Counted from the first letter of the stretch, positions 33,109 to 44,708 are shown. The stretch: 64,000 nucleotides of DNA from Streptomyces mayonensis (GCF_018982965.1 NZ_JACBYP010000018.1:31022-95021), one strand, 5' to 3'. Notes: generated by a model not told the origin, from the letters alone. Numbers and translations are program-made.

Positions 33109-34419
33109 ATGCGCACTTCCAACCGCACTCTCACCCGCAGGGGGATGCTCGGGCTCGGCGCGGGGGCCGCCGCGGCGGTCGGGCTCGCGGGCTGCGGCAC
33201 CGGCTCCGGCTCCTCGTCGGGCGGCTCCGACCAGGCCGGCGGCTCCGGGAAGCCGTCGCCCTCCGGCAGCGGCAAGGCGCCCGCGAAGCCCATCGGCGAC
33301 GGCTCCACGTCGTACACCGGCAAGCAGCCGCACCAGCCCGAGGCGCCCGTGCCCCTGGAGCCGGGCCAGACGCCCCCGCAGTTCGTCGTCTTCTCCTGGG
33401 ACGGGGCGGGCGAGGTCGGCAACGGACTCTTCCCGCGCTTCCTGGACCTCGCCCAGGAGCACGGCGCGCACATGACCTTCTTCCTCTCGGGCCTGTACCT
33501 GCTGCCCGAGTCGAAGAAGCGTCTCTACGACCCGCCGAACAACCCGCGCGGCGCCTCCGACATCGGCTACCTCACCGACGCGCACATCAAGGACACGCTG
33601 GAGAACGTGCGCCGCGCGTGGCTGGACGGCCACGAGATCGGCACCCACTTCAACGGCCACTTCTGCGGCGGCAGCGGCACGGTCGGCAACTGGACGCCCG
33701 CGCAGTGGCGCAGCGAGATCGACCAGGCGAAGTCCTTCGTCAAGGAGTGGAAGACCAACACCGGCTGGACCGACCTGCCCGCCCTGCCCTTCGACTACGA
33801 CAAGGAACTCGTCGGCGGCCGCACGCCCTGCCTCCTCGGTCAGGACAACCTGCTGTCCACCGCCCGCGAGCTGGGCTGGCGCTACGACGCCTCCTCGCCT
33901 GGCGGCCTGCAGATGTGGCCGGCGAAGAAGGACGGCATCTGGGACCTGCCGCTGCAGCAGATACCTTTCCCCGGCCACTCCTTCGAGGTCCTCTCGATGG
34001 ACTACAACATCCTCGCCAACCAGTCGGTCAACTCGACCAACGCCCCCGCCCACAACTACCCGGGCTGGCGCGAGCAGGCGACCAACGCGTACATATCGGG
34101 CTTCAAGCGGGCGTACGAGTCGAACCGGGCGCCCTTCTTCGTCGGCAACCACTTCGAGGAGTGGAACGGCGGCATCTACATGGACGCCGTGGAGAACGCC
34201 CTCAAGCACATCGCGCGCGAGAAGGAGAAGGGCGGCGACATCCGGCTCGTCTCCTTCCGCCAGTTCACCGACTGGCTGGACGTGCAGAAGCCGGAGGTGC
34301 TCGACAAGCTGCGCGGCGTCCAGGTCGGGCAGCAGCCGGCCGGCGGCTGGAAGGCCTTCCTCAAGGGCGCCCCGGACTCCTCCGCACCCTCCTCTCCGGA
34401 CTCCTCCGCGGCCAGGTAG
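33109..34419 (+). CDS. Tat-type lipoprotein with NodB-like polysaccharide deacetylase domain
   Basis: 436 aa. The N-terminus MRTSNRTLTRRGMLGLGAG, then LAGC, is a twin-arginine signal with a lipobox, so the protein is exported folded and anchored outside the membrane. After a Gly/Ser linker the domain has VVFSWDGAGEVGN and HEIGTHFNGHF, corresponding to the NodB metal and active-site motifs; the first motif has one Asp (SWDG) rather than the usual Asp pair. FVGNHFEEWNGG is near the end. Action on cell-wall or other polymers is likely. GAGG five nt before ATG 33109 decides the start. Confidence 0.8.
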   Translation: MRTSNRTLTRRGMLGLGAGAAAAVGLAGCGTGSGSSSGGSDQAGGSGKPSPSGSGKAPAKPIGDGSTSYTGKQPHQPEAPVPLEPGQTPPQFVVFSWDGAGEVGNGLFPRFLDLAQEHGAHMTFFLSGLYLLPESKKRLYDPPNNPRGASDIGYLTDAHIKDTLENVRRAWLDGHEIGTHFNGHFCGGSGTVGNWTPAQWRSEIDQAKSFVKEWKTNTGWTDLPALPFDYDKELVGGRTPCLLGQDNLLSTARELGWRYDASSPGGLQMWPAKKDGIWDLPLQQIPFPGHSFEVLSMDYNILANQSVNSTNAPAHNYPGWREQATNAYISGFKRAYESNRAPFFVGNHFEEWNGGIYMDAVENALKHIAREKEKGGDIRLVSFRQFTDWLDVQKPEVLDKLRGVQVGQQPAGGWKAFLKGAPDSSAPSSPDSSAAR

Positions 34420-34509
34420 GGACCGCCCGCGAACGGCGCCTGAGATGCGGGTTTCCGGCCGCGAGGGGGGTGCGCAAGATCCTCGGAACGGACATGCGAA
34501 ACTTTTCAC

Positions 34510-35145
34510 ATGAGTGCCGCCAGCCGCGCCCCCCTGCGCTCGACCCGCTCCACCGCCCGCCTTGGCGGCCGCGCCGTCCTCGCCGTCGGCACGGCCGCCG
34601 CGGCGCTGCTCGTGTCCGCGTGCAGCTCGGGCGGCACCTCGGGCGGCGGCGGCCAGACGGGCTTCATCACCGGCTCGGACGGCATCGCCACCGCCAAGAA
34701 GGGTGAGCGCGCCGACGCACCCGAGCTGTCCGGCAAGACCGTCGACGGCGGACAGGTCGACGTCGCCGACTACCAGGGCAAGATCGTCGTCCTGAACGTC
34801 TGGGGCTCCTGGTGCGGTCCCTGCCGGGCCGAGGCCAAGAACCTGGAAAAGGTCTACGACGACACCAAGGACCAGGGCGTCCAGTTCGTCGGCATCAACA
34901 CCCGCGACACCTCCGCCGGACCGGCCCGCGCGTTCGAGAAGGACTACGGGATCAGCTACCCGAGCCTGTACGACCCGAGCGGCCGGCTGCTGCTCCGCTT
35001 CGAGAAGGGCACCCTCAACCCGCAGGCCATCCCCACGACGCTCGTCATCGACCGGGAGGGCAAGGTCGCCGCGCGCACGCTCCAGGCGCTCAGCGAGGAG
35101 AAGCTGCGCAAGATGCTCGACCCCTTCCTCCAGTCGGAGAAGTGA
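34510..35145 (+). CDS. resA: ResA/TlpA-like thiol-disulfide lipoprotein
   Basis: 211 aa. N-terminal signal with lipobox VSAC, then a thioredoxin fold with active site WCGPC (VWGSWCGPCRAEAKNL) and the family segment GINTRDTS. ResA-type proteins keep the haem-binding CXXCH cysteines of apocytochrome c reduced outside the cell. First gene of the operon resA-ccdA-resB-ccsB, consistent with system II cytochrome c maturation. Confidence 0.9.
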   Translation: MSAASRAPLRSTRSTARLGGRAVLAVGTAAAALLVSACSSGGTSGGGGQTGFITGSDGIATAKKGERADAPELSGKTVDGGQVDVADYQGKIVVLNVWGSWCGPCRAEAKNLEKVYDDTKDQGVQFVGINTRDTSAGPARAFEKDYGISYPSLYDPSGRLLLRFEKGTLNPQAIPTTLVIDREGKVAARTLQALSEEKLRKMLDPFLQSEK

Positions 35146-35146
35146 C

Positions 35147-35920
35147 GTGTCCGCGGTGATCACCCTCGCCGAGGAGGCGGGCTACAACGGCACGGTGCTC
35201 AACGGCGCCCTGCTGGTCGCCCTGCCCATCGCCCTGCTCGGCGGCCTCGTCTCCTTCTTCTCCCCCTGCGTCCTGCCCCTCGTCCCCGGCTACCTCTCCT
35301 ACGTGACCGGCGTCACCGGCACCGACCTGGGCGAGGCCCGGCGCGGGCGGATGGTCGCCGGCGCCTCCCTGTTCGTCCTCGGCTTCACCGCCGTGTTCGT
35401 CTCCAGCGGCGCGCTGTTCGGCTACTTCGGCGAGACGCTCCAGGAGAACCGGGGCGTGCTGACCACCGTCCTGGGCGCGTTCATGATCCTCATGGGCGTC
35501 TTCTTCATGGGCCTGATGCCCTGGTTCACCCAGCGCGAGTTCCGCTTCCACAAGAAGCCAGTGAACGGCCTGGTCGGCGCGCCCATACTGGGCGCGCTGT
35601 TCGGCATCGGCTGGACGCCCTGCATCGGCCCTACCCTCTCCTCCGTGCTGATCCTCTCCTCCCAGCAGGGCACCGCCGGGCGCGGCGCCGTGCTGACCGT
35701 CGCCTACTGCCTCGGCCTCGGCGTCCCCTTCGTCCTCGCCGCCGTCGCCTTCCGCAAGGCGCTCGGCGCCTTCGGCTGGGTCAAGCGGCACTATGTCTGG
35801 GTGATGCGCGTCGGCGGCGTCATGATGATCGCGACCGGCCTGCTGCTGCTGACCGGCGTGTGGGACAGCATCGTGCAGTCCATGCAGACCTGGTCCAACG
35901 GCTTCATTGTGGGGATCTGA
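35147..35920 (+). CDS. ccdA: CcdA cytochrome c biogenesis transmembrane thiol transporter
   Basis: 257 aa with six membrane segments. The two redox Cys lie in FFSPCVLPLVPGYLSYV and GWTPCIGPTLSS, as in DsbD/CcdA. It carries reducing equivalents from cytoplasmic thioredoxin to the external ResA. GTG 35147 is one base after the resA stop. Confidence 0.95.
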   Translation: MSAVITLAEEAGYNGTVLNGALLVALPIALLGGLVSFFSPCVLPLVPGYLSYVTGVTGTDLGEARRGRMVAGASLFVLGFTAVFVSSGALFGYFGETLQENRGVLTTVLGAFMILMGVFFMGLMPWFTQREFRFHKKPVNGLVGAPILGALFGIGWTPCIGPTLSSVLILSSQQGTAGRGAVLTVAYCLGLGVPFVLAAVAFRKALGAFGWVKRHYVWVMRVGGVMMIATGLLLLTGVWDSIVQSMQTWSNGFIVGI

Positions 35921-35923
35921 CCG

Positions 35924-37648
35924 ATGAGCACCACTTCGACGACCGGTCCCGGCAAGCAGCCGAGGACCGAAGGCGACGACCAGGACCTCGGCGCCGCCGG
36001 CTCCCAGCTGTCCACCGCCCCCAAGGAGGAGGCCCCGAACCTCCCCTCGCTCGGTGTGACCGGCTGGGCCCGCTGGTTCTGGCGCCAGCTCACCTCGATG
36101 CGCGTCGCGCTGCTCCTGCTCCTGCTCCTTTCGCTGGGCGCGATCCCGGGGTCCCTGATCCCGCAGGACGGCGTCGACGCGGTGAAGGTCGAGGAGTTCC
36201 GCGACAACCACGACATCCTCGGCCCGCTCTACGACAAGCTCGGGCTCTTCCACGTCTACAGCTCGGTGTGGTTCTCCGCGATCTACATCCTGCTGTTCGT
36301 CTCCCTCATCGGCTGCATCGTCCCGCGCACCTGGCAGTTCGTGGGCCAGCTCCGCGGCCGTCCGCCCCGCGCCCCGCGGCGCCTGGACCGGCTGCCGGCC
36401 TACACCACCTGGCGCACCGCGGCCGAGCCCGAGGAGGTCCGCGAGGCCGCGCTGACACTGCTGAAGAAGCGCCGCTTCCGCGCGGACGCCGCCGTCGACG
36501 CCGTCTCCGCCGAGAAGGGCTACCTGCGCGAGGCCGGCAACCTCGCCTTCCACATCGCGCTGATCGTGATGCTGATCGCCTTCGCCTGGGGCCAGCTCTT
36601 CAAGTACGAGGGCAACAAGCTGATCCTGGAGGGCGACGGCTTCTCCAACACCCTCACCCAGTACGACGACTTCAAGTCCGGCAACCTCTTCGACCCGGAC
36701 CACGACCTGGCCCCCTTCAGCTTCTCCCTGAAGAACTTCCACGGCACCTACGAGGCGACCGGCCCCAACCGCGGCACCCCGCGCATCTACGAGGCCGAGG
36801 TCTCCTACAGCGAGGGCGCCTACGGCGCGCAGAAGACGAAGACCATCGAGGTCAACAAGCCGCTGGAGATCGACGGCTCCAAGGTCTACCTCGTCAGCCA
36901 CGGCTACGCGCCGATCCTCACCGTCAAGGACGCCCAGGGCAACGTCGTGATGGACAAGGCGGCCACGGCCCTGCTGCCGCTCGACGCCAACGTCACCTCC
37001 TCCGGCGCCGTGAAGGTCATGGACGGCTACCGCAACGCCGAGGGCGAGAAGGAGCAGCTCGGCTTCAACGCGTTCTTCCTGCCGACGTACGGCGGCCGGG
37101 GCAGCACGATGCTCTCCACCTTCCCGGCGCTGCTCAACCCGATGCTCGCGCTGTCCGCCTACCACGGGGACCTCGGCGTCGACGCGGGCTTCCAGCAGAA
37201 CGTCTACCAGCTCGACAAGTCCAACCTGAAGGAGTTCAAGGACTCCGACGGCGAGCTGTTCAAGAAGCAGCTCAAGGTCGGCGAGACCATGACCCTCCCG
37301 AACGGCGCCGGCACGGTCACCTTCGACGGCATCCAGGAGTGGGCCGGCTTCCAGGTCACCCGGCAGCCCGCCAGCGGCTGGGCGCTCGGCGGCGCCGTCG
37401 TCGCCATCCTCGGCCTGGCCGGCTCCCTGTTCATCCAGCGCCGCCGCGTCTGGGTGCGGGCCGTGCGCGGCGCCGACGGCGTCACCGTCGTGGAGATGGC
37501 GGGCCTCGGCCGCAGCGAGTCCGCCAAGGTCCCGGAGGAACTCGGCGACCTCGCCGGGCTCCTGTACGACCGGGCGCCCGAGCCCGCAAGAACCGCAGAT
37601 TCCGCCACCGACACCCACGAAGTACCTGCCGAAGGGGCTGAGAAGTGA
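35924..37648 (+). CDS. resB: ResB cytochrome c biogenesis protein
   Basis: 574 aa. ResB-family protein with N-terminal membrane spans (LTSMRVALLLLLLLSLGAIP, YSSVWFSAIYILLFVSLIG), a third near residue 200, a large external domain and a C-terminal span (ALGGAVVAILGLAGSLFI). It forms the haem-handling synthetase with CcsB. ATG 35924 is 3 bp after ccdA; its stop overlaps the ccsB GTG (GTGA). Confidence 0.95.
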   Translation: MSTTSTTGPGKQPRTEGDDQDLGAAGSQLSTAPKEEAPNLPSLGVTGWARWFWRQLTSMRVALLLLLLLSLGAIPGSLIPQDGVDAVKVEEFRDNHDILGPLYDKLGLFHVYSSVWFSAIYILLFVSLIGCIVPRTWQFVGQLRGRPPRAPRRLDRLPAYTTWRTAAEPEEVREAALTLLKKRRFRADAAVDAVSAEKGYLREAGNLAFHIALIVMLIAFAWGQLFKYEGNKLILEGDGFSNTLTQYDDFKSGNLFDPDHDLAPFSFSLKNFHGTYEATGPNRGTPRIYEAEVSYSEGAYGAQKTKTIEVNKPLEIDGSKVYLVSHGYAPILTVKDAQGNVVMDKAATALLPLDANVTSSGAVKVMDGYRNAEGEKEQLGFNAFFLPTYGGRGSTMLSTFPALLNPMLALSAYHGDLGVDAGFQQNVYQLDKSNLKEFKDSDGELFKKQLKVGETMTLPNGAGTVTFDGIQEWAGFQVTRQPASGWALGGAVVAILGLAGSLFIQRRRVWVRAVRGADGVTVVEMAGLGRSESAKVPEELGDLAGLLYDRAPEPARTADSATDTHEVPAEGAEK

Positions 37649-38784
37649 CTCTCGCCGCCGCAACCGAACTGGCCGCCGCGACCAACGAGAACCTCGCGAA
37701 CGTCAGCAACACGCTGATCTACTCCTCGATGGCCGTCTACACGCTGGCCTTCTTCGCGTACATCGCCGAGTGGCTCTTCGGCAGCCGCAGCAAGGTCGGC
37801 CGCACCGCCGCCGCACTCACCGCCACGGACGCGGCGAAGACCGGGGTGAAGTCCGGCCCGGCCGTCACCGTCAACAAGGCCGGCGGCACCGCCGTACTGG
37901 AGCGCCCCGAGGTCGTCGTACGGGCCGCCTCCGGCTCCCGCGACGTGCCCGACGGGCCCGGCGCACACGGCGGCACCGAACAGGGCGACCTGTACGGGCG
38001 GATCGCCATCTCGCTCACCCTGCTCGCCTTCGCGATCGAGGCGGGCGGCGTCCTCACCCGCGCCCTGTCGGTCGAGCGGGCGCCGTGGGGCAACATGTAC
38101 GAGTTCAACATCACGTTCACGACGGTCGCCGTCGGCGTGTACCTCGCGCTGCTCCTGCTGAAGAAGAACGTCCGCTGGCTGGGCCTGCCCCTGATCACCA
38201 CGGTCCTGCTCGACCTCGGCCTCGCCGTCACGGTCCTCTACACCGCCAGCGACCAGCTCGTCCCGGCCCTGCACTCGTACTGGCTGTACATCCACGTCTC
38301 CACCGCGATCTTCTGCGGCGCGGTCTTCTACGTCGGCGCGGTCTCCACGGTCCTGTACCTCTTCAAGGACAGCTTCGAGAACAAGCTCGCCTCCGGCGGC
38401 ACGCCCGGCCGCTTCGCCGCCTCCGTCCTGGACCGGCTGCCCGCCGCCGCCAGCCTCGACAAGTTCGCCTACCGCGTCAACGCCGCCGTCTTCCCGCTGT
38501 GGACGTTCACGATCATCGCGGGCGCGATCTGGGCGGGCGACGCCTGGGGCCGCTACTGGGGCTGGGACCCGAAGGAGACCTGGTCCTTCATCACCTGGGT
38601 CGCCTACGCCGGCTACCTGCACGCCCGCGCCACCGCCGGCTGGAAGGGCCGCAAGGCCGCCTACCTCGCGCTGGTCGCCTTCGGCTGCTGGCTGTTCAAC
38701 TACTACGGCGTCAACATCTTCGTCTCCGGCAAGCACTCCTACGCGGACGTCGGCCTCGGCGCCCTCCAGTCGGTCGGCTTCTGA
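37645..38784 (+). CDS. ccsB: CcsB/ResC haem-handling cytochrome c synthetase subunit
   Basis: 379 aa. The WWD-type haem-binding motif appears as WGRYWGWDPKETWSFITW; flanking His residues lie in the membrane spans (HSYWLYIHVSTAIF). With ResB it moves haem across the membrane and attaches it to apocytochromes. GTG 37645 overlaps the resB stop. Last gene of the operon; the next gene converges. Confidence 0.95.
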   Translation: MTLAAATELAAATNENLANVSNTLIYSSMAVYTLAFFAYIAEWLFGSRSKVGRTAAALTATDAAKTGVKSGPAVTVNKAGGTAVLERPEVVVRAASGSRDVPDGPGAHGGTEQGDLYGRIAISLTLLAFAIEAGGVLTRALSVERAPWGNMYEFNITFTTVAVGVYLALLLLKKNVRWLGLPLITTVLLDLGLAVTVLYTASDQLVPALHSYWLYIHVSTAIFCGAVFYVGAVSTVLYLFKDSFENKLASGGTPGRFAASVLDRLPAAASLDKFAYRVNAAVFPLWTFTIIAGAIWAGDAWGRYWGWDPKETWSFITWVAYAGYLHARATAGWKGRKAAYLALVAFGCWLFNYYGVNIFVSGKHSYADVGLGALQSVGF

Positions 38785-38800
38785 CCGCCCGCGCCCGCGG

Positions 38801-40210
38801 CTACACCCGAGTCAGGTCGCCGCGGGCGACGCCCCTGACGACGTCCCGCAGCCGTTCCACGTACAGCCGCAGGTTCTTGTGGGCGACGTCGGTGTCCGGG
38901 TAGCGGCTCGCGAACCACAGGCCCTCCGGGAGCCGCGTCACCCAGGCGCACACCTGGTCGCCGTACGAGACGCGCAGCAGTGCGTACGCCGACTGGTCCG
39001 GCCACCCGCCGGCGCCGGGCACGTCGCGGGCGTCGACGTACGACACGATCGAGTACAGGTCGGGCGAGGTCGGCCGGAAGTCGGTGCCGAGCAGGCGCAG
39101 CACGCGGTCGATCGGCATGCGGGACAGCCGCCGGTTGGCCTGGAGTTCGGAGCGGACGGTACGCAGGGCGGCGGGGAAGTCGTGAGCCCCGTCCACCGGG
39201 ACCTCGATCGGCGCGCCGCCCACGTACCAGCCCACGGACTCGGACCACTGGGACCGCGACCGGGTGTGGAAGGGCACCACCGTGCGGTAGACGCTCTCGC
39301 CGCCGATCTCGTGCACGATCAGCGCGGTCGCGGCCAGGACGCCGACGAGGCTGCCGCCGTAGGGGCGGCAGTACGCCTCGAAGGCGGCGGCGTCGGCCGC
39401 GTCCACCAACGGCTCCCGCAGCAGCCGCTGTTCGGGCAGCGCCCCGCCGGGCCGCAGACCGAGGTCGACGGGGAAGGACGGCAGCCGGCCGTCGCAGCGG
39501 CGGATGAACTCCCGCCAGCGGGCGACGATGTCGTGGTCGCCGTCGATCCGGTCCGCGTCCGCCCGCTCCGCCTCGCAGAAGTCGACGTAGGAGCCGACCC
39601 TGGGATGCGGCACGCTCCGCCCGGCCGCGCCGGCGGCGTACAGTTCGCCGACCTCTGCGGGGATCCGGTAGATGGAGTAGGCGTCGACGTTGCTGTGGTC
39701 GAAGGCCATGTAGACGCTCACGCCGTCGTCGCGGACGACCGCCGTGTAGATGAGGTTGGGCCAGCGCAGCGCGTCCGCGACCCGGTCGAAGCGGTCCTGG
39801 AGGTGGCGGGCGAGGTCCGCGGCGTCGGGGAAGTCGCCGACGTCCTCGCGGTGCAGCGACACGGCGTCCGGCTCGAGCGTGAACCGGCGCATCGTGTCAC
39901 CGCTCTCGCCGCCCCACCGGAACCCGCTGCGCAGCGTCTCGTGCCGCAGGGTCCAGGCGCGCAGGGCCTCCTGGAGCACGTCCAGGTCGACCGGGCCGGG
40001 GAGGTCGAAGGCCGCGCCGAGCCAGGTCGGCACGAACAGGCCGTCCTCGCGCACCGACCGCGCCGTGCGGATGTGCGACTCCTGGATGTACGCCGGCGGG
40101 CGCGCGTCCTCGGGCAGACCCGCCGCGATGTCGAGCGTCCTCGGACTGAGCGTCCACTCGACGAGGCGCCCGGGCCGGATCTCGCAGCGCTGGATGTCGG
40201 TCATTCGCAC
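38801..40210 (-). CDS. Orphan condensation-domain (acyltransferase-like) protein
   Basis: 469 aa resembling a stand-alone NRPS condensation / WS-DGAT-type domain. The HHxxxDG active site is AFDHSNVDAYSIY: second His and Asp are kept, but the first His is Asp and the Gly is Ala. The second half contains VPFHTRSRSQWSESVGWYVG, which matches the DFGW-like region only loosely. No carrier or adenylation domain is nearby, so it may transfer an acyl group from an unlinked thioester. GTG 40210 is favoured by GGAG eight nt upstream; ATG 40204 is possible. Confidence 0.7.
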   Translation of the reverse strand: MRMTDIQRCEIRPGRLVEWTLSPRTLDIAAGLPEDARPPAYIQESHIRTARSVREDGLFVPTWLGAAFDLPGPVDLDVLQEALRAWTLRHETLRSGFRWGGESGDTMRRFTLEPDAVSLHREDVGDFPDAADLARHLQDRFDRVADALRWPNLIYTAVVRDDGVSVYMAFDHSNVDAYSIYRIPAEVGELYAAGAAGRSVPHPRVGSYVDFCEAERADADRIDGDHDIVARWREFIRRCDGRLPSFPVDLGLRPGGALPEQRLLREPLVDAADAAAFEAYCRPYGGSLVGVLAATALIVHEIGGESVYRTVVPFHTRSRSQWSESVGWYVGGAPIEVPVDGAHDFPAALRTVRSELQANRRLSRMPIDRVLRLLGTDFRPTSPDLYSIVSYVDARDVPGAGGWPDQSAYALLRVSYGDQVCAWVTRLPEGLWFASRYPDTDVAHKNLRLYVERLRDVVRGVARGDLTRV

Positions 40211-40394
40211 GAGAGGGTCTCCGTTCGCAGATGTACAGACCCGACCAAGGGAATGCCGTCTTCGCGGCCGCGCACCTGGTGTGTCGGCACTGTTCAACGG
40301 AACGGATGGCCCCTCGAACGCCGATACGGACTCGCACCCCGTACCTCCTTCACCCTTCCCCCTCGCACTCTTCACTCCGGGGGCTGAGGGGGGC

Positions 40395-41294
40395 TTACTC
40401 GGCCTTCGCCGCGCGCGCGGTGACATCCTGCACGGTCTTGGCGGTGAGGCCGGGGTTGCGGGTGTGGATGTAGTGGTCGGTTCCCTCGGCCGTGGTGACC
40501 TTGCTGTCGGTGGACAGCTTCAGCCACTCCTGCTGGCCGTCCGCCCACATCTTCTCCAGGGCGGTTTCGTACTCGGGGAAGACGGAGTACTGGGACTCGT
40601 GCGTGAGGATCTCGACCGGGATGTCACCGGCCGAGTGGACCGGGCCGTCGTCGATGACCAGCTGCTCGTCGTTCTGGCCCGCGTTGGCGCCGATCGCGCC
40701 GTCGCGGGCCTGGGCGGACGCACCGGTGGCGTCGGCGGGGATGGTGCGCTTCATGTCGCGGGTGAGGTGGGGCACGGTGGCGTCGAGGAGGACGAGGCCC
40801 TTGACGCGGTCGGTGTGGTCGGGGGTGTAGCGGGCGGCGATGTTGCCGCCGAGGGAGTGCCCGACCAGGACGACGGGGCGGTCCCCGGCGAGCTGGTCGA
40901 GGACGCCGGTGAGCAGGACCGAGACGTCGTTGATGTGCTGCAGGCTGCCCTTCTCGAGCTCGTCGCTGGCGCCTTCGCCGAGGCGGTCGTAGGAGCAGAC
41001 CCGGTTGCTCCCGCTCAGATCCTTCTGCAGCGGAGCCATGTTGCCCAGGCCCTCGCCGCCGCCCGCCATCAGCATCACCAGCGGCTGCTCGGCGTCGGAG
41101 CTGCCGGAGCAGGAGACGTTGACCGAGTGGCCGTCGACGCGGATCTTCTTCGTACCCGTGAAGGAGAGGCCCGCGTCGGCGGCGGTGTCCTTCCCGTCGT
41201 CCTTGCCGAACTCCTCGTTGAGGACGAGTCCCGCTCCTGCCACGGTGCAGACGACGGCGATCGCGGCGACCGTCTTGGCGATGGTGCGGAACAT
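40395..41294 (-). CDS. Secreted alpha/beta hydrolase
   Basis: 299 aa. An N-terminal hydrophobic signal/anchor (IAKTVAAIAVVCTVAGAGLV) precedes an alpha/beta-hydrolase fold: oxyanion region MLMAGGGEG, then YDRLGEG, and the nucleophile elbow VLVGHSLGGN. The acid and His are probably in the last third (GTDHYIHTR). Exported esterase, lipase or peptidase; substrate unknown. GGAGG five nt before ATG 41294. Confidence 0.8.
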   Translation of the reverse strand: MFRTIAKTVAAIAVVCTVAGAGLVLNEEFGKDDGKDTAADAGLSFTGTKKIRVDGHSVNVSCSGSSDAEQPLVMLMAGGGEGLGNMAPLQKDLSGSNRVCSYDRLGEGASDELEKGSLQHINDVSVLLTGVLDQLAGDRPVVLVGHSLGGNIAARYTPDHTDRVKGLVLLDATVPHLTRDMKRTIPADATGASAQARDGAIGANAGQNDEQLVIDDGPVHSAGDIPVEILTHESQYSVFPEYETALEKMWADGQQEWLKLSTDSKVTTAEGTDHYIHTRNPGLTAKTVQDVTARAAKAE

Positions 41295-41540
41295 GGGGGC
41301 CTCCAGCAGGCAAGGGTGGGGTACGGATCGGGTGATGTGGGGGTCTTTCCGGTCGGCCTGTCGTTCTCGGCGACTGATGAGGACTCTATGGATCCGGCGC
41401 TCCCGGATCGTCACCCCGCGGTGGACACCTGCGCGTAGCTCCCCCGGGGGACAACTCCGGCCCCCGGGCACCTTCCCCTCCCTACGCCCTCCCCTTCCCT
41501 ACGTCCTCCCCTTTCTCTGCTTTCTGCGCCCTCCCCCTCC

Positions 41541-42143
41541 TCACGCCTCCTCCGCGCGGATCGACCGCCAGATCCGCTCCGGCAGGATGCGCGCCGCCTC
41601 GTCCAGGTCCACGTCGCGGATCCCGGAGAGCCGGCGCCGGGCGACGGCGACGACCGGGCCCAGGATCAGGGTCTCCAGCAGGGGCATGGGCAGCGGGGCC
41701 ACTTCGCCGGCGTCGATACGGGGCTGGAGCCACCGGGCCGTCGCCGACACGGCCGGCCCCTGCGCCTCCCGCAGCTCCCTGCCCTGTGCCATCAGGCGCC
41801 GGTCGCTGCGCGGTGAGTGGATGAGGAGCGCCGCGCCGGGGTGGTCGCGCACGAAGGCGAGATACGCCCCGACCACGGCCCGAATTCCCTCGCGGGCGGT
41901 GTCGGTGCTGGTCAGCGCGGTCACCAGGTGCTCCAGGAGCCGCGCCATCCAGCGCTCGGTGAGTGCGGTGAGCAGGCCGTCCAGGCTTCCGAAGTGGTGG
42001 TAGAGGCTGCCGAGGCTGATGCCGCTGGTCCGGGTGACGGCGGTGACCGTGACGCCCTGTTCGCCCGACTCCGTGTAGAGGCGGAGCGCGGCGTCCAGGA
42101 GGAGATCGGCGGTGACCTCGCCGCGGTGCTGTTTGGGACTCAT
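41541..42143 (-). CDS. TetR-family regulator
   Basis: 200 aa. TetR DNA-binding region at about residues 10-57 (LLLDAALRLYTESGEQGVTV, SLGSLYHHFGSLDGLL). The C-terminal ligand domain is unassigned. It starts at ATG 42143 and lies in front of the Ser/Thr kinase, divergently. Two TTCTAGAA boxes lie 48-68 bp upstream and may be its operator. Confidence 0.85.
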   Translation of the reverse strand: MSPKQHRGEVTADLLLDAALRLYTESGEQGVTVTAVTRTSGISLGSLYHHFGSLDGLLTALTERWMARLLEHLVTALTSTDTAREGIRAVVGAYLAFVRDHPGAALLIHSPRSDRRLMAQGRELREAQGPAVSATARWLQPRIDAGEVAPLPMPLLETLILGPVVAVARRRLSGIRDVDLDEAARILPERIWRSIRAEEA

Positions 42144-42190
42144 GGGTGGGTGCGCGCTCTCGTCGTTCAGCGTGGATTTCCCAATTTCGA

Positions 42191-42211
42191 TTCTAGAATG
42201 AATTTCTAGAA
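42191..42211. promoter_or_regulatory. Candidate TetR operator: two TTCTAGAA boxes
   Basis: TTCTAGAA (42191-42198) and TTCTAGAA (42204-42211), each self-complementary, are 5 bp apart in the gap between the divergent TetR and kinase genes. The A/T content stands out from the surroundings. Confidence 0.55.
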
Positions 42212-42341
42212 ACTGCTTCCCATCCTAAGTCCGTCTGGCCCAGACTGAGTCCCGCGGGACGCGCGCGTCCGCCCGGGTCTCGGAGGGGAGCAGGCGGGCC
42301 GCGGGTCCCGGTCGTCGGATCAACGGGGAGACAGGACAGAC

Positions 42342-44291
<1,950 letters not shown>

Positions 44292-44354
44292 CCGGCCCGC
44301 AGCCCCGGGAGGCCCGGCCCGGCGCCTGTGCCCGCACCCACTCCTTCGCCTTTT

Positions 44355-44378
44355 GGCCCCTTCGGATCCATTGGGGCC
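44355..44378. terminator. Possible bidirectional terminator between convergent genes
   Basis: GGCCCC and GGGGCC are inverted around a 12-nt loop, flanked by T-rich sequence, between the ends of the kinase and the small membrane protein genes. Confidence 0.35.
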
Positions 44379-44402
44379 TTTGGCCCTTGTCCAGGCCTTT
44401 GT

Positions 44403-44708
44403 CTAGTCCTTGTCCTTCTTGTCGTCCCTCTCCTCGTCGTTGTCGAGGGACTTCAGGAAGTCGGGGTTGTCGTCCGGCGCCACCCACTGCCGCCGCCCGC
44501 CGCCCGGCCAGGGCGACGTTCCGGCCGGCTGCCGCTTCTTGCCGGCGATGATCCAGGAGATCGAGCCGACCAGCGGGAAGAGCAGCACGAGGATCGCCCA
44601 CAGCGGCTTGGGCATGTGACGGATGTCCGAGTCCTTCGTGCTGATGCAGTCGATGAACGCGTAGACGCTCAGGGCCAGGGGGACGAGGAACATCAGCACC
44701 CGGAGCAT
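44403..44708 (-). CDS. Small membrane protein with PLDc_N domain
   Basis: 101 aa. The N-terminal 60 residues have two membrane spans ([18 protein letters not shown] and [20 protein letters not shown]), the pattern of the phospholipase-D N-terminal-like (PLDc_N) family. A charged tail ([16 protein letters not shown]) is cytoplasmic. GGAGAGG precedes ATG 44708. Function unknown. Confidence 0.75.
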   Translation of the reverse strand: MLRVLMFLVPLALSVYAFIDCISTKDSDIRHMPKPLWAILVLLFPLVGSISWIIAGKKRQPAGTSPWPGGGRRQWVAPDDNPDFLKSLDNDEERDDKKDKD

